Positions 44,953-52,672 of a stretch of 64,000 bases of DNA are shown here, one piece after another. The stretch covers positions 1,667,501 through 1,731,500 of the forward strand of contig NZ_CP087176.1 of NCBI RefSeq assembly GCF_024748695.1. The letters are read 5' to 3'. A model generated the notes under the pieces. The model did not search any database. It was given only the letters and a program-made list of their open reading frames with translations, and was not told the DNA's origin. Every line of letters starts with the position of its first letter. Position 1 is the stretch's first letter. The position numbers were made by a program, and so were the translations under genes. The stretch is from Pseudomonas sp. B21-040. GTDB lineage: Bacteria > Pseudomonadota > Gammaproteobacteria > Pseudomonadales > Pseudomonadaceae.

Positions 44953-45321
44953 GTGGCTGACGAACATCTGGACCGAAACGTGCTGAGCGCGTTGCAAGAG
45001 GTCATGGAACAAGACTATCCCGAATTGCTGGATACGTTCCTTCGCGATTCAGAAGAGCGTTTGCTTCTGCTGAAAAAGGCTGGCGATGCCGCGCAGCTCG
45101 TGGAAACCGCCCATAGCTTCAAGGGAAGCAGCAGTAACATGGGCGCCGTTCGCCTGGCTGAGTTGTGCGGTGACCTTGAACGGCGTGCCAAGCAAGAAAG
45201 CCCCGAAGTCATTGGGAATCTGGTGGAGAAAATTGAGGCTGAATTCGCCATCGTCCGAGTGCTTTACGGGGCGGAAAAGCAACGCTCTCTGGCTGGGCTA
45301 TCCAGCCACTCGACGTTTTAA
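44953..45321 (+). CDS. hptB: Histidine phosphotransfer protein HptB
   Basis: HptB relays phosphate from hybrid sensor kinases (in P. aeruginosa PA1611, ErcS' and SagS) to HsbR, linking motility, biofilm and Gac/Rsm output. The 122-aa product is an Hpt four-helix bundle with the acceptor His54 in ETAHSFKGSSSNMGAVRL. The GTG at 44953 follows AAGGAG at 44940-44945. It is the last gene of the hsb module; the fliK promoter follows in the next gap. Confidence 0.9.
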   Translation: MADEHLDRNVLSALQEVMEQDYPELLDTFLRDSEERLLLLKKAGDAAQLVETAHSFKGSSSNMGAVRLAELCGDLERRAKQESPEVIGNLVEKIEAEFAIVRVLYGAEKQRSLAGLSSHSTF

Positions 45322-45339
45322 ACATTATTCTGGCAATTC

Positions 45340-45355
45340 TGGCCCGACACTTGCA
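45340..45355 (+). promoter_or_regulatory. Sigma-54 promoter of fliK
   Basis: TGGCCCGACACTTGCA matches the -24/-12 consensus at the conserved GG and TTGCA positions and ends 50 bp before the fliK ATG. Confidence 0.85.
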
Positions 45356-45405
45356 CGTATACCGATCAACTGTACCTACGATCCCAGTGCAGCGGAGACC
45401 GTTTT

Positions 45406-46785
45406 ATGCCCGTTACCCCCAATTCACTTCTTCAGGCCAGCCCGGCGGCCAAGACTCCCGCCGCTTCCGCCAATACCCCGGCGGTGGCTGCCGAGCCAGG
45501 GGACAAGGCGTCCAGCTTTGCTGAGGTTTACGCCAAACAGGGTCAGGACACGCCTGTTGTGGTCGCTGATAAATCGGCCAAGCCGACGACTGACAATGCG
45601 CCGCAAGACGCCGCCAAGCCTGGCGCCAGCACCGATACGGCTGCCGTCGTGGAACCTGCGGTTGCCGATAGCGGCAATTCCTTGCCCGCCGATAAACCGG
45701 CGCCGACAGATGACACGACGGCCAGCGATGACCCACTGCTGACAATTGATACGCCGGTAGCCGATGTTCCACCGGCAGATCCGACCCTCGATCCGGCCCT
45801 CGATCCTGTCTTGATGCAAGCCGTGCAGCCGTTGGTGACTGTGCCGGTAACGCCGGCACCTGCACCGGTTGTGGCGAGCGTTGCGCCGAAAGTTGAAGCG
45901 CCGGTGGCTGCAGCCGTCGTTGCCGCTCCCGCGCAAGTGGCCGCTCCTCTCGCTGACAGCGGGTTCGATCCTGAAGCCGATCCACTTGATGCGCTACCAG
46001 CCGTGCGTCTGGCCATGGAGCAAAGTGGTCACGTGTCCGCTTCCAGCCAGGCCCAGCCAAAAGCTTCCCAGGCCCAAGTCCAGGCCAACAGCGAGCCGAC
46101 GTCGGCGCAGAATTTTGCCGCCGGCATGGCGAGCATGCTCGACCTGCAAGTCGATAAAGACAGCACCAGCCAAGGCGGCGAGAAAGCCTTCAGCGGTCTC
46201 ATCGACGATGGCCTGAAAGACCTGACCTCCGCCAGCAGCGATACCCGTGTCGACGACTTCGCCAACCGTCTGGCGGCATTGACTCAGGCAGCCACACCCA
46301 AGACCGCCAACGCGTTGCCGGTGAATCAGCCGATCGCCATGCATCAAAGTGGCTGGACCGAAGAAGTGGTCAACCGGGTCATGTACCTCTCCAGCGCCAA
46401 TCTCAAGGCGGCGGACATTCAGTTGCAACCGGCCGAACTGGGTCGCCTGGATATTCGGGTGAACATGGTTCCGGACCAGCAGACCCAAGTCACCTTCATG
46501 AGCGCCCATCCAAGCGTTCGCGAAGCGCTGGACAGCCAAATGCATCGCCTGCGTGACATGTTCTCGCAACAGGGCATGGGGCAGGTCGACGTCAACGTGT
46601 CCGATCAGTCCCGTGGCTGGCAGGGGCAGGGTCAAGAGCAGGCTCAGCAGGGGCAGGGTGGACGCACCAGCGCCAGTGGCGGTCGCGTTGATTCGATGGA
46701 TGAGGAGCTTTCGGCTTCCATCACTGAAGCCACCGCCGAAACCAGCAGCGTGATCGGCTCAAGCGCGGTCGACTACTACGCCTGA
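45406..46785 (+). CDS. fliK: Flagellar hook-length control protein FliK
   Basis: FliK measures hook length and switches export specificity through FlhB. The 459-aa protein has a long Ala/Pro/Val-rich, unstructured N-terminal part (about residues 1-300). The conserved C-terminal domain is at about 305-410 (ADIQLQPAELGRLDIRVNMV, ALDSQMHRLRDMFSQQGM), followed by a Gln/Gly-rich tail. The ATG at 45406 follows CGGAGA. A REP-like palindrome lies between its stop and fliL. Confidence 0.94.
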   Translation: MPVTPNSLLQASPAAKTPAASANTPAVAAEPGDKASSFAEVYAKQGQDTPVVVADKSAKPTTDNAPQDAAKPGASTDTAAVVEPAVADSGNSLPADKPAPTDDTTASDDPLLTIDTPVADVPPADPTLDPALDPVLMQAVQPLVTVPVTPAPAPVVASVAPKVEAPVAAAVVAAPAQVAAPLADSGFDPEADPLDALPAVRLAMEQSGHVSASSQAQPKASQAQVQANSEPTSAQNFAAGMASMLDLQVDKDSTSQGGEKAFSGLIDDGLKDLTSASSDTRVDDFANRLAALTQAATPKTANALPVNQPIAMHQSGWTEEVVNRVMYLSSANLKAADIQLQPAELGRLDIRVNMVPDQQTQVTFMSAHPSVREALDSQMHRLRDMFSQQGMGQVDVNVSDQSRGWQGQGQEQAQQGQGGRTSASGGRVDSMDEELSASITEATAETSSVIGSSAVDYYA

Positions 46786-46803
46786 TCAAACGCAACAAAA
46801 ACC

Positions 46804-46893
46804 TGTGGGAGCGGGCTTGCCCGCGATGAGGGTCTGACAGTCAAAATCTTCATTGACTGTCACACCGCTATCGCGCGCAAGCCCGCTCCCACA
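46804..46893. repeat. REP-like palindrome between fliK and fliL
   Basis: TGTGGGAGCGGGCTTG at 46804-46819 is mirrored by CAAGCCCGCTCCCACA at 46878-46893, with further pairing inward (CCCGCGATGAG versus CTATCGCG). A nested dyad lies in the centre (TGACAGTCAA / TTGACTGTCA, about 46835-46862). The outer sequence is the widely dispersed REP type of fluorescent Pseudomonas. It begins 18 bp after the fliK stop and ends 49 bp before the fliL sigma-54 element. Confidence 0.88.
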
Positions 46894-46942
46894 GTCGTTT
46901 AGGGTGGCTGAAGCTCCCGGCCCCAACTGCCTCCGACACTTC

Positions 46943-46958
46943 TGGCATAACACTTGCT
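46943..46958 (+). promoter_or_regulatory. Sigma-54 promoter of the fliL operon
   Basis: TGGCATAACACTTGCT matches -24 (TGGCA) and -12 (TTGCT) with correct spacing and ends 50 bp before the fliL ATG. It would drive fliLMNOPQR-flhB. Confidence 0.86.
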
Positions 46959-47008
46959 CTTGCCTTGCCGTGCGACTGTGAAAACCCGAATAGTGACGGA
47001 TTATTGGC

Positions 47009-47506
47009 ATGGCGAAGAGCGAAGCAGCAGTAAAAGACCCCGCAACCAAAGGCAAGATCAAGCTGATCATTTTGATCGTGGTGGCCTTGCTGCTGGCGAT
47101 CGGCATGTCCGTGGGGGCGACCTGGTTCTTCATGAATAGCGCCCAGAGCAAGCCTGTTGCCGCGGAACCCGCAGTGGTTGGCAAGCAGCCCGCGATCTTC
47201 GAACCCATGGCGCCGGCCTTCGTGGCCAACTACAACCAGAATGGCCGTCAGCGCTACATGCAGGTGAGCATCACCATGCAGGGGCGCAATCAGGCCGACC
47301 TGGAAGCGCTCAAGGTGCACATGCCGGTGATCCGCAACAATCTGGTCATGCTGTTCTCCGGTCAGGATTTCGCCACGCTGGCAACGCCGGTTGGTCAGGA
47401 AATGTTGCGCCAGAAGGCTACGGCCAGCGTGCAGGAAGTGGCGCAGAAAGAGCTCGGCAAAGTGGTTATCGAACAGTTGCTTTTCACTAATTTCGTACTG
47501 CAGTAG
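47009..47506 (+). CDS. fliL: Flagellar basal body-associated protein FliL
   Basis: FliL is a single-span inner-membrane protein that surrounds and supports the stators. The 165-aa product has a short charged N-terminus, one membrane segment at about residues 20-42 (LIILIVVALLLAIGMSVGATWFF) and a periplasmic stomatin-like domain (FVANYNQNGRQRYMQVSITMQG; C-terminal VIEQLLFTNFVLQ). fliM follows 9 bp after the stop. Confidence 0.96.
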   Translation: MAKSEAAVKDPATKGKIKLIILIVVALLLAIGMSVGATWFFMNSAQSKPVAAEPAVVGKQPAIFEPMAPAFVANYNQNGRQRYMQVSITMQGRNQADLEALKVHMPVIRNNLVMLFSGQDFATLATPVGQEMLRQKATASVQEVAQKELGKVVIEQLLFTNFVLQ

Positions 47507-47515
47507 GAACACGAC

Positions 47516-48484
47516 ATGGCCGTGCAGGACCTGCTGTCCCAGGATGAGATCGATGCGCTGTTGCATGGCGTCGACGATGGTCTGGTACAGACCGATAACG
47601 TTGCTGAACCCGGCAGCGTCAAAAGCTACGACCTGACCAGCCAGGATCGCATCGTCCGCGGACGCATGCCGACCCTGGAAATGATCAACGAGCGTTTTGC
47701 CCGTTACACCCGCATCAGCATGTTCAACATGCTGCGCCGCTCGGCGGACGTTGCCGTCGGCGGTGTGCAGGTCATGAAGTTTGGCGAATACGTGCACTCG
47801 CTGTACGTACCGACCAGCCTCAACCTGGTCAAGATCAAGCCGTTGCGCGGTACCGCGCTGTTCATCCTCGACGCCAAGCTGGTGTTCAAGCTGGTGGACA
47901 ACTTCTTCGGTGGCGACGGCCGTCACGCCAAGATCGAGGGGCGTGAATTCACCCCGACCGAACTGCGTGTGGTGCGCATGGTGCTGGAGCAGGCCTTCGT
48001 CGATTTGAAGGAAGCCTGGCAGGCGATCATGGAAGTGAACTTCGAGTACATCAACTCGGAAGTGAACCCGGCCATGGCCAACATCGTCGGCCCGAGCGAA
48101 GCGGTAGTGGTGTCCACGTTCCACATCGAACTCGATGGCGGTGGCGGCGACCTGCACGTCACCATGCCGTACTCGATGATCGAGCCGGTGCGTGAAATGC
48201 TCGACGCCGGTTTCCAGTCCGACCTCGACGATCAGGACGAGCGCTGGGTCAATGCCTTGCGTCAGGACGTGCTGGATGTCGACGTGCCGATCAGCGCCAC
48301 GGTTGCCCGTCGCCAGTTGCGCTTGCGCGACATCCTGCACATGCAGCCGGGGGACGTTATCCCGGTCGAGATGCCGGAAGACATGATCATGCGCGCCAAT
48401 GGCGTGCCGGCCTTCAAGGTCAAGATGGGCTCGCACAAAGGCAACCTCGCGTTGCAAGTGATCGAGCCGATCGAGCGCCGCTGA
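47516..48484 (+). CDS. fliM: Flagellar motor switch protein FliM
   Basis: FliM is the C-ring component that receives phosphorylated CheY. The 322-aa product has the N-terminal CheY-binding peptide at about residues 5-18 (DLLSQDEIDALLHG). The middle CheC-like domain includes FNMLRRSADVAVGG and the GGDGRHAKIEGREFTPTE segment. The C-terminal SpoA domain binds FliN (DVPISATVARRQLRLRDIL). Length and motifs are typical. A 65-bp gap without a promoter separates it from fliN. Confidence 0.98.
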   Translation: MAVQDLLSQDEIDALLHGVDDGLVQTDNVAEPGSVKSYDLTSQDRIVRGRMPTLEMINERFARYTRISMFNMLRRSADVAVGGVQVMKFGEYVHSLYVPTSLNLVKIKPLRGTALFILDAKLVFKLVDNFFGGDGRHAKIEGREFTPTELRVVRMVLEQAFVDLKEAWQAIMEVNFEYINSEVNPAMANIVGPSEAVVVSTFHIELDGGGGDLHVTMPYSMIEPVREMLDAGFQSDLDDQDERWVNALRQDVLDVDVPISATVARRQLRLRDILHMQPGDVIPVEMPEDMIMRANGVPAFKVKMGSHKGNLALQVIEPIERR

Positions 48485-48549
48485 CCGGCGCTCCACTTCC
48501 CTATTAATTGACTGCTCTTGATTGAATAGTTGCCCGCCGAGGACAAATG

Positions 48550-49008
48550 ATGAACGACGATATGAACGCCCAGGACGACCAGGCGCTGGCTGATGAGTGG
48601 GCTGCGGCCCTGGAAGAAACCGGTGACGCCGGTCAGGACGATATCGACGCCTTGCTGGCTGCCGATACCGCTGGCTCGTCGTCCAACCGTGTGCCGATGG
48701 AAGAGTTCGGCGGCGTGGCGAAAAGCAACGATCCGGTAAGCCTGGAAGGTCCGAACCTGGACGTGATCCTGGATATCCCGGTATCGATTTCCATGGAAGT
48801 GGGCAGCACCGACATCAACATTCGCAACCTGCTGCAACTCAACCAGGGTTCGGTGATCGAGCTGGATCGTCTGGCCGGCGAGCCGCTGGACGTGCTGGTC
48901 AACGGCACATTGATCGCTCATGGCGAAGTGGTTGTGGTCAACGAGAAGTTCGGCATTCGCCTGACCGATGTGATCAGCCCAAGCGAACGCATCAAGAAGC
49001 TGCGCTAA
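48550..49008 (+). CDS. fliN: Flagellar motor switch protein FliN
   Basis: FliN forms the base of the C ring and docks the export ATPase complex. The 152-aa product has a C-terminal SpoA domain (LDVILDIPVSISMEVGSTDINIRNLLQL, EPLDVLVNGTLIAHGEVVVVNEKFGIRL). Its N-terminal tail is longer than in E. coli and contains QDDIDALLA at residues 29-37, which resembles the CheY-binding peptide of FliM. ATG codons at 48547 and 48550 are both possible; 48550 has the better distance from GAGGA. fliO starts right after the stop. Confidence 0.96.
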   Translation: MNDDMNAQDDQALADEWAAALEETGDAGQDDIDALLAADTAGSSSNRVPMEEFGGVAKSNDPVSLEGPNLDVILDIPVSISMEVGSTDINIRNLLQLNQGSVIELDRLAGEPLDVLVNGTLIAHGEVVVVNEKFGIRLTDVISPSERIKKLR

Positions 49009-49467
49009 GTGAAAAAGGTCCTGGGTTCTTTGCTGGCATTCGCGCTGGCGTTGCCGTTCAGCGTGCTGGCTGCCGAACCGGTAACGACCGCGACGGTGGC
49101 CGCAGCGCCCGCCGTCAGCAGCGGTGTGGCCGGGCAATTGACACAGTTGGTGTTCGGCTTGCTGTTGGTGCTGGGGTTGATCTTCTTCCTCGCCTGGCTG
49201 CTGCGCCGGGTCCAGCAGGCCGGGCCGGCCGGTAAAGGGCAGGTGATCGAGTTGATCGGTTCCCGTGCGCTGGGCCCGCGCGACCGTTTGATGCTGGTGC
49301 AAGTCGGTAACGAACAGATTCTGCTCGGCCTCAGCCCTGGCACCATCACTGCGCTGCATGTGCTCAAGGAGCCGGTGCAAGTGCCGGGCGGGACTGAGAA
49401 AGCGACCCCCGAGTTTGCCCAGCATCTGTTGAAGATGCTCGGCAAGGATCAGAAGGATAAGAAGTAA
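49009..49467 (+). CDS. fliO: Flagellar export protein FliO
   Basis: FliO helps assemble the FliP pore of the export gate. The 152-aa product has a signal-peptide-like N-terminus ([21 protein letters not shown]), one membrane segment at about residues 45-65 ([22 protein letters not shown]) and the FliO cytoplasmic domain ([32 protein letters not shown]). The GTG start at 49009 directly abuts the fliN stop. Its stop shares one base with the fliP start. Confidence 0.94.
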   Translation: MKKVLGSLLAFALALPFSVLAAEPVTTATVAAAPAVSSGVAGQLTQLVFGLLLVLGLIFFLAWLLRRVQQAGPAGKGQVIELIGSRALGPRDRLMLVQVGNEQILLGLSPGTITALHVLKEPVQVPGGTEKATPEFAQHLLKMLGKDQKDKK

Positions 49468-50225
49468 TGGGTGCGTTACGCATCGTCTTGACGCTGGCCC
49501 TGATGCTGGCTGCACCGCTGGCGTTCGCCGCCGATCCGTTGTCGATCCCGGCGATCACCCTGGGCACCAACGCCAATGGCGCTCAGGAATATTCGGTCAG
49601 CCTGCAAATCCTGCTGATCATGACGGCGCTGAGTTTCATCCCGGCGTTCGTCATGCTGATGACCAGTTTCACCCGGATCATCATCGTCTTCTCGATTCTG
49701 CGTCAGGCCCTGGGCCTGCAACAGACACCGTCGAACCAGATTCTCACGGGCATGGCGTTGTTTCTGACGATGTTCATCATGGCGCCCGTCTTTGATCGGG
49801 TGAACCAGGACGCCTTGCAACCGTATCTGGCGGAAAAACTCACCGCTCAGGACGCCGTCGCCAAGGCCCAGGTGCCGATCAAGGATTTCATGCTGGCCCA
49901 GACGCGCAGCAGTGATCTTGAACTGTTCATGCGCCTGTCCAAGCGTACCGATATCGCCTCGCCGGATCAGGCGCCGCTGACCATTCTGGTGCCGGCGTTT
50001 GTCACGTCCGAGCTGAAAACCGCGTTCCAGATCGGCTTCATGATCTTCATTCCGTTCCTGATCATCGACCTGGTCGTGGCCAGTGTGTTGATGGCGATGG
50101 GGATGATGATGCTCTCGCCGCTGATTATTTCCCTGCCGTTCAAAATCATGTTGTTCGTGCTGGTGGATGGCTGGGCGTTGATCATCGGTACGTTGGCGAG
50201 CAGCTTCGGCGGTGTATCGCCATGA
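49467..50225 (+). CDS. fliP: Flagellar export gate protein FliP
   Basis: FliP makes the core pore of the flagellar type III gate. The 252-aa product has a cleavable signal peptide ([18 protein letters not shown]) and family motifs [36 protein letters not shown] and [28 protein letters not shown]. It starts in the TAATG shared with fliO, and fliQ overlaps its end by 4 bp. Confidence 0.98.
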   Translation: MGALRIVLTLALMLAAPLAFAADPLSIPAITLGTNANGAQEYSVSLQILLIMTALSFIPAFVMLMTSFTRIIIVFSILRQALGLQQTPSNQILTGMALFLTMFIMAPVFDRVNQDALQPYLAEKLTAQDAVAKAQVPIKDFMLAQTRSSDLELFMRLSKRTDIASPDQAPLTILVPAFVTSELKTAFQIGFMIFIPFLIIDLVVASVLMAMGMMMLSPLIISLPFKIMLFVLVDGWALIIGTLASSFGGVSP

Positions 50226-50491
50226 CGCCGGAAGTGGCGGTAGACATCTTTCGCGAAGCGCTGTGGCTGACCACTATGATGGTCGCCGTGCTGGTGATTC
50301 CCAGCCTGCTGGTCGGCCTGTTGGTGGCGATGTTCCAGGCCGCGACGCAGATCAACGAACAGACCCTGAGCTTCCTGCCGCGCCTGTTGGTCATGCTGGT
50401 GACGCTGATCGTTGCCGGTCCGTGGCTGGTGCAGACGTTCATGGAATACATCCTGCAGCTGTACGGCAGTATTCCTCAGGTCATTGGCTGA
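50222..50491 (+). CDS. fliQ: Flagellar export gate protein FliQ
   Basis: FliQ is the small two-helix gate subunit of the FliPQR complex. The 89-aa product has the expected start [20 protein letters not shown] and two membrane helices ([44 protein letters not shown]). ATGA overlaps the fliP stop; fliR follows after 3 bp. Confidence 0.98.
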   Translation: MTPEVAVDIFREALWLTTMMVAVLVIPSLLVGLLVAMFQAATQINEQTLSFLPRLLVMLVTLIVAGPWLVQTFMEYILQLYGSIPQVIG

Positions 50492-50494
50492 ACC

Positions 50495-51280
50495 ATGCCC
50501 TCGTTGTTGCAGCTGACCGACATCCAGATCAGTACCTGGGTGGCGACTTTCATGTTGCCGCTGTTTCGCATCGGGTCGTTGCTGATGGTCATGCCGGTGT
50601 TCGGTACGACGCTGGTGCCCAAGCGAGTGCGTTTGTACTTCGCGCTGGCAATCACCGTGGTGATTGCGCCGGGCCTGCCACCGATGCCGCCGGTCAATGC
50701 GCTGGACCTGAGCGGGTTGCTGCTGATTGCCGAGCAGATCCTGATTGGCGCGGTGCTGGGCTTTTCCTTGCAGTTGTTTTTCCAGGCCTTCGTGATCGCC
50801 GGGCAGATCGTCTCGATTCAAATGGGCATGGGTTTCGCGTCGATGGTCGACCCCACCAACGGCGTTTCGGTGGCGGTGATCGGGCAGTTCTTCACCATGC
50901 TGGTCACGCTGCTGTTCCTGTCGATGAACGGGCATCTGGTGGTCTTCGAAATTCTCTCGGAAAGCTTCACCACGCTGCCGGTCGGTAGCGGGTTGATGGT
51001 CAATCATTTCTGGGAGCTGGCCGGCAAGCTTGGCTGGGTCCTGGGTGCCGCGTTGTTGCTGGTGCTGCCGGCGATTACGGCGCTGCTGGTGGTCAACATC
51101 GCGTTTGGCGTGATGACCCGGGCTGCGCCGCAGCTCAACATTTTCTCTATCGGTTTCCCGCTGACGCTGGTGCTCGGGCTGTTCATTGTCTGGGTCGGGC
51201 TGGCGGACATCATCAATCAGTATCAACCGCTGGCCAGCGAGGCCTTGCAGTTTTTACGCGAACTGGCACGGGCGCGCTGA
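50495..51280 (+). CDS. fliR: Flagellar export gate protein FliR
   Basis: FliR completes the FliPQR export pore. The 261-aa product is strongly hydrophobic with several membrane segments. It has family motifs MLPLFRIGSLLMVMPVFG, SIQMGMGFASMVDPTNGVSVAVIGQF and NIFSIGFPLTLVLGLFIVW. It starts 3 bp after fliQ and ends 3 bp before flhB, in line with one polycistronic gate operon. Confidence 0.98.
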   Translation: MPSLLQLTDIQISTWVATFMLPLFRIGSLLMVMPVFGTTLVPKRVRLYFALAITVVIAPGLPPMPPVNALDLSGLLLIAEQILIGAVLGFSLQLFFQAFVIAGQIVSIQMGMGFASMVDPTNGVSVAVIGQFFTMLVTLLFLSMNGHLVVFEILSESFTTLPVGSGLMVNHFWELAGKLGWVLGAALLLVLPAITALLVVNIAFGVMTRAAPQLNIFSIGFPLTLVLGLFIVWVGLADIINQYQPLASEALQFLRELARAR

Positions 51281-51283
51281 GTC

Positions 51284-52423
51284 ATGGCTGAGAGCGAAAG
51301 CGGTCAGGACAAAACAGAAGACCCCACGGAGAAACGCAAAAAGGACTCCCGGGACAAGGGTGAAATTGCGCGCTCCAAGGAGCTCAATACCCTGGCGATC
51401 ATGCTCGCCGGCGCGGGCGGATTGCTGATTTTCGGCGGTGCCCTGGCGCAGGAGATGATGGAATTGATGCGGATGAACTTCACGCTGTCGCGGGAAGTCA
51501 TTCTGGATCAGCGCAACATGGGGGCCTTCCTGCTGCATTCAGGGCAGATTGCCCTGGTCGCGATTCAACCCGTGATGATCACCTTGTTGCTGGCTGCTTT
51601 GATTGGCCCGATTTCCCTGGGTGGCTGGTTGTTTGCGGCAGGCTCGATGGCACCGAAATTCAGTCGAATGAACCCCGGTGCGGGCCTCAAGCGAATGTTT
51701 TCGGCCAAGGCTATCGTCGAGCTGCTCAAGGCGCTGGCGAAGTTTTTGATCGTGCTGTTCGTGGCGCTGGCGGTGTTGTCTTCCGACATCGACGACCTGA
51801 TGCGTATCGCGCACGAACCGCTGGAGATGGCGATCATTCACAGTCTGCAAGTCGTCGGCTGGAGCACGTTGTGGATGGCCTGTGGGCTGATCATCATCGC
51901 CGCTGTCGACGTGCCGGTGCAGTTGTGGGAAAGCCACAATAAACTGCTGATGACCAAGCAGGAGGTGCGCGACGAACACAAGGATCAGGAAGGGCGGCCG
52001 GAGGTCAAGCAGCGCATTCGCCAGTTGCAGCGCGAGATGTCGCAGCGCCGGATGATGGCAGCCATTCCCGAGGCCGATGTGGTTATCACCAACCCGACCC
52101 ACTACGCCGTCGCGCTCAAGTACGACCCGGACAAAGGCAGCGCGCCGGTGCTACTGGCCAAGGGTACTGATTTCCTGGCCTTGAAGATCCGTGAAATCGC
52201 CGTGGCCAACGAGGTGCTGCTGCTCGAATCGCCAGCCCTGGCGCGTTCGATCTATCACTCCACCGAGCTTGAGCAGGAAATTCCCGGCGGGCTGTACCTG
52301 GCGGTCGCTCAGGTCCTGGCCTACGTCTACCAGATCCGCCAGCACCGTGCGGGCAAGGGCAAGCCGCCGGAGCCGCTCAAGGATGATCTGCCGATTCCAC
52401 CGGATCTGCGCCGCGATTCCTGA
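51284..52423 (+). CDS. flhB: Flagellar export switch protein FlhB
   Basis: FlhB is the autocleaving substrate-specificity switch of flagellar export. The 379-aa product has the charged N-terminus ESGQDKTEDPTEKRKKDSRDKG and four membrane segments. The cytoplasmic domain carries the NPTH cleavage site at residues 270-273 (VVITNPTHYAVALKYD). It is the last gene of the fliL operon; a long palindrome follows the stop. Confidence 0.98.
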   Translation: MAESESGQDKTEDPTEKRKKDSRDKGEIARSKELNTLAIMLAGAGGLLIFGGALAQEMMELMRMNFTLSREVILDQRNMGAFLLHSGQIALVAIQPVMITLLLAALIGPISLGGWLFAAGSMAPKFSRMNPGAGLKRMFSAKAIVELLKALAKFLIVLFVALAVLSSDIDDLMRIAHEPLEMAIIHSLQVVGWSTLWMACGLIIIAAVDVPVQLWESHNKLLMTKQEVRDEHKDQEGRPEVKQRIRQLQREMSQRRMMAAIPEADVVITNPTHYAVALKYDPDKGSAPVLLAKGTDFLALKIREIAVANEVLLLESPALARSIYHSTELEQEIPGGLYLAVAQVLAYVYQIRQHRAGKGKPPEPLKDDLPIPPDLRRDS

Positions 52424-52433
52424 TCCCTACGCC

Positions 52434-52555
52434 TGTAGCAGCTGCCGAGCTTGCGAGGCTGCGTCCGGCTCGGTCCGCGCTCGGGCGAAGCAGTCGTAAG
52501 GCTTTGCGAGGACTCCGTCCTCGGACGCAGCCTCGCAGGCTCGGCAGCTGCTACA
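52434..52555. repeat. Long palindromic intergenic repeat between flhB and flhA
   Basis: The arms 52434-52467 and 52522-52555 are inverted copies with one mismatch over 34 bp (TGTAGCAGCTGCCGAGC, TGCGAGGCTGCGTCCG). The centre also has GC-rich dyads (GAGGAC/GTCCTC). It resembles the fleR-fliE repeat and ends 40 bp before the flhA sigma-54 element. It begins 10 bp after the flhB stop, a position suited to ending the fliL-flhB transcript. Confidence 0.88.
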
Positions 52556-52595
52556 AACCCTAATAAACCCCTCTATTTACGACCTTTGCAAAAGT

Positions 52596-52611
52596 TGGAA
52601 GGCTTCTTGCA
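52596..52611 (+). promoter_or_regulatory. Sigma-54 promoter of flhA
   Basis: TGGAAGGCTTCTTGCA keeps the GG and TTGCA blocks with correct spacing; the -24 half is weaker (TGGAAG). It ends 61 bp before the flhA start. flhAF is a known FleQ/RpoN target in P. aeruginosa. Confidence 0.78.
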
Positions 52612-52672
52612 ATAGCCGCCCTGCGCCTGCTTCAGGCGTCAAAAGTTTGCTTTAAAGGAACGGGGAAAACCG

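Noticed and set aside
49967..51226. Minus-strand frame rich in His, Gln and Arg opposite fliP-fliQ-fliR
   Set aside because: Typical antisense of hydrophobic membrane-protein codons; no independent support.
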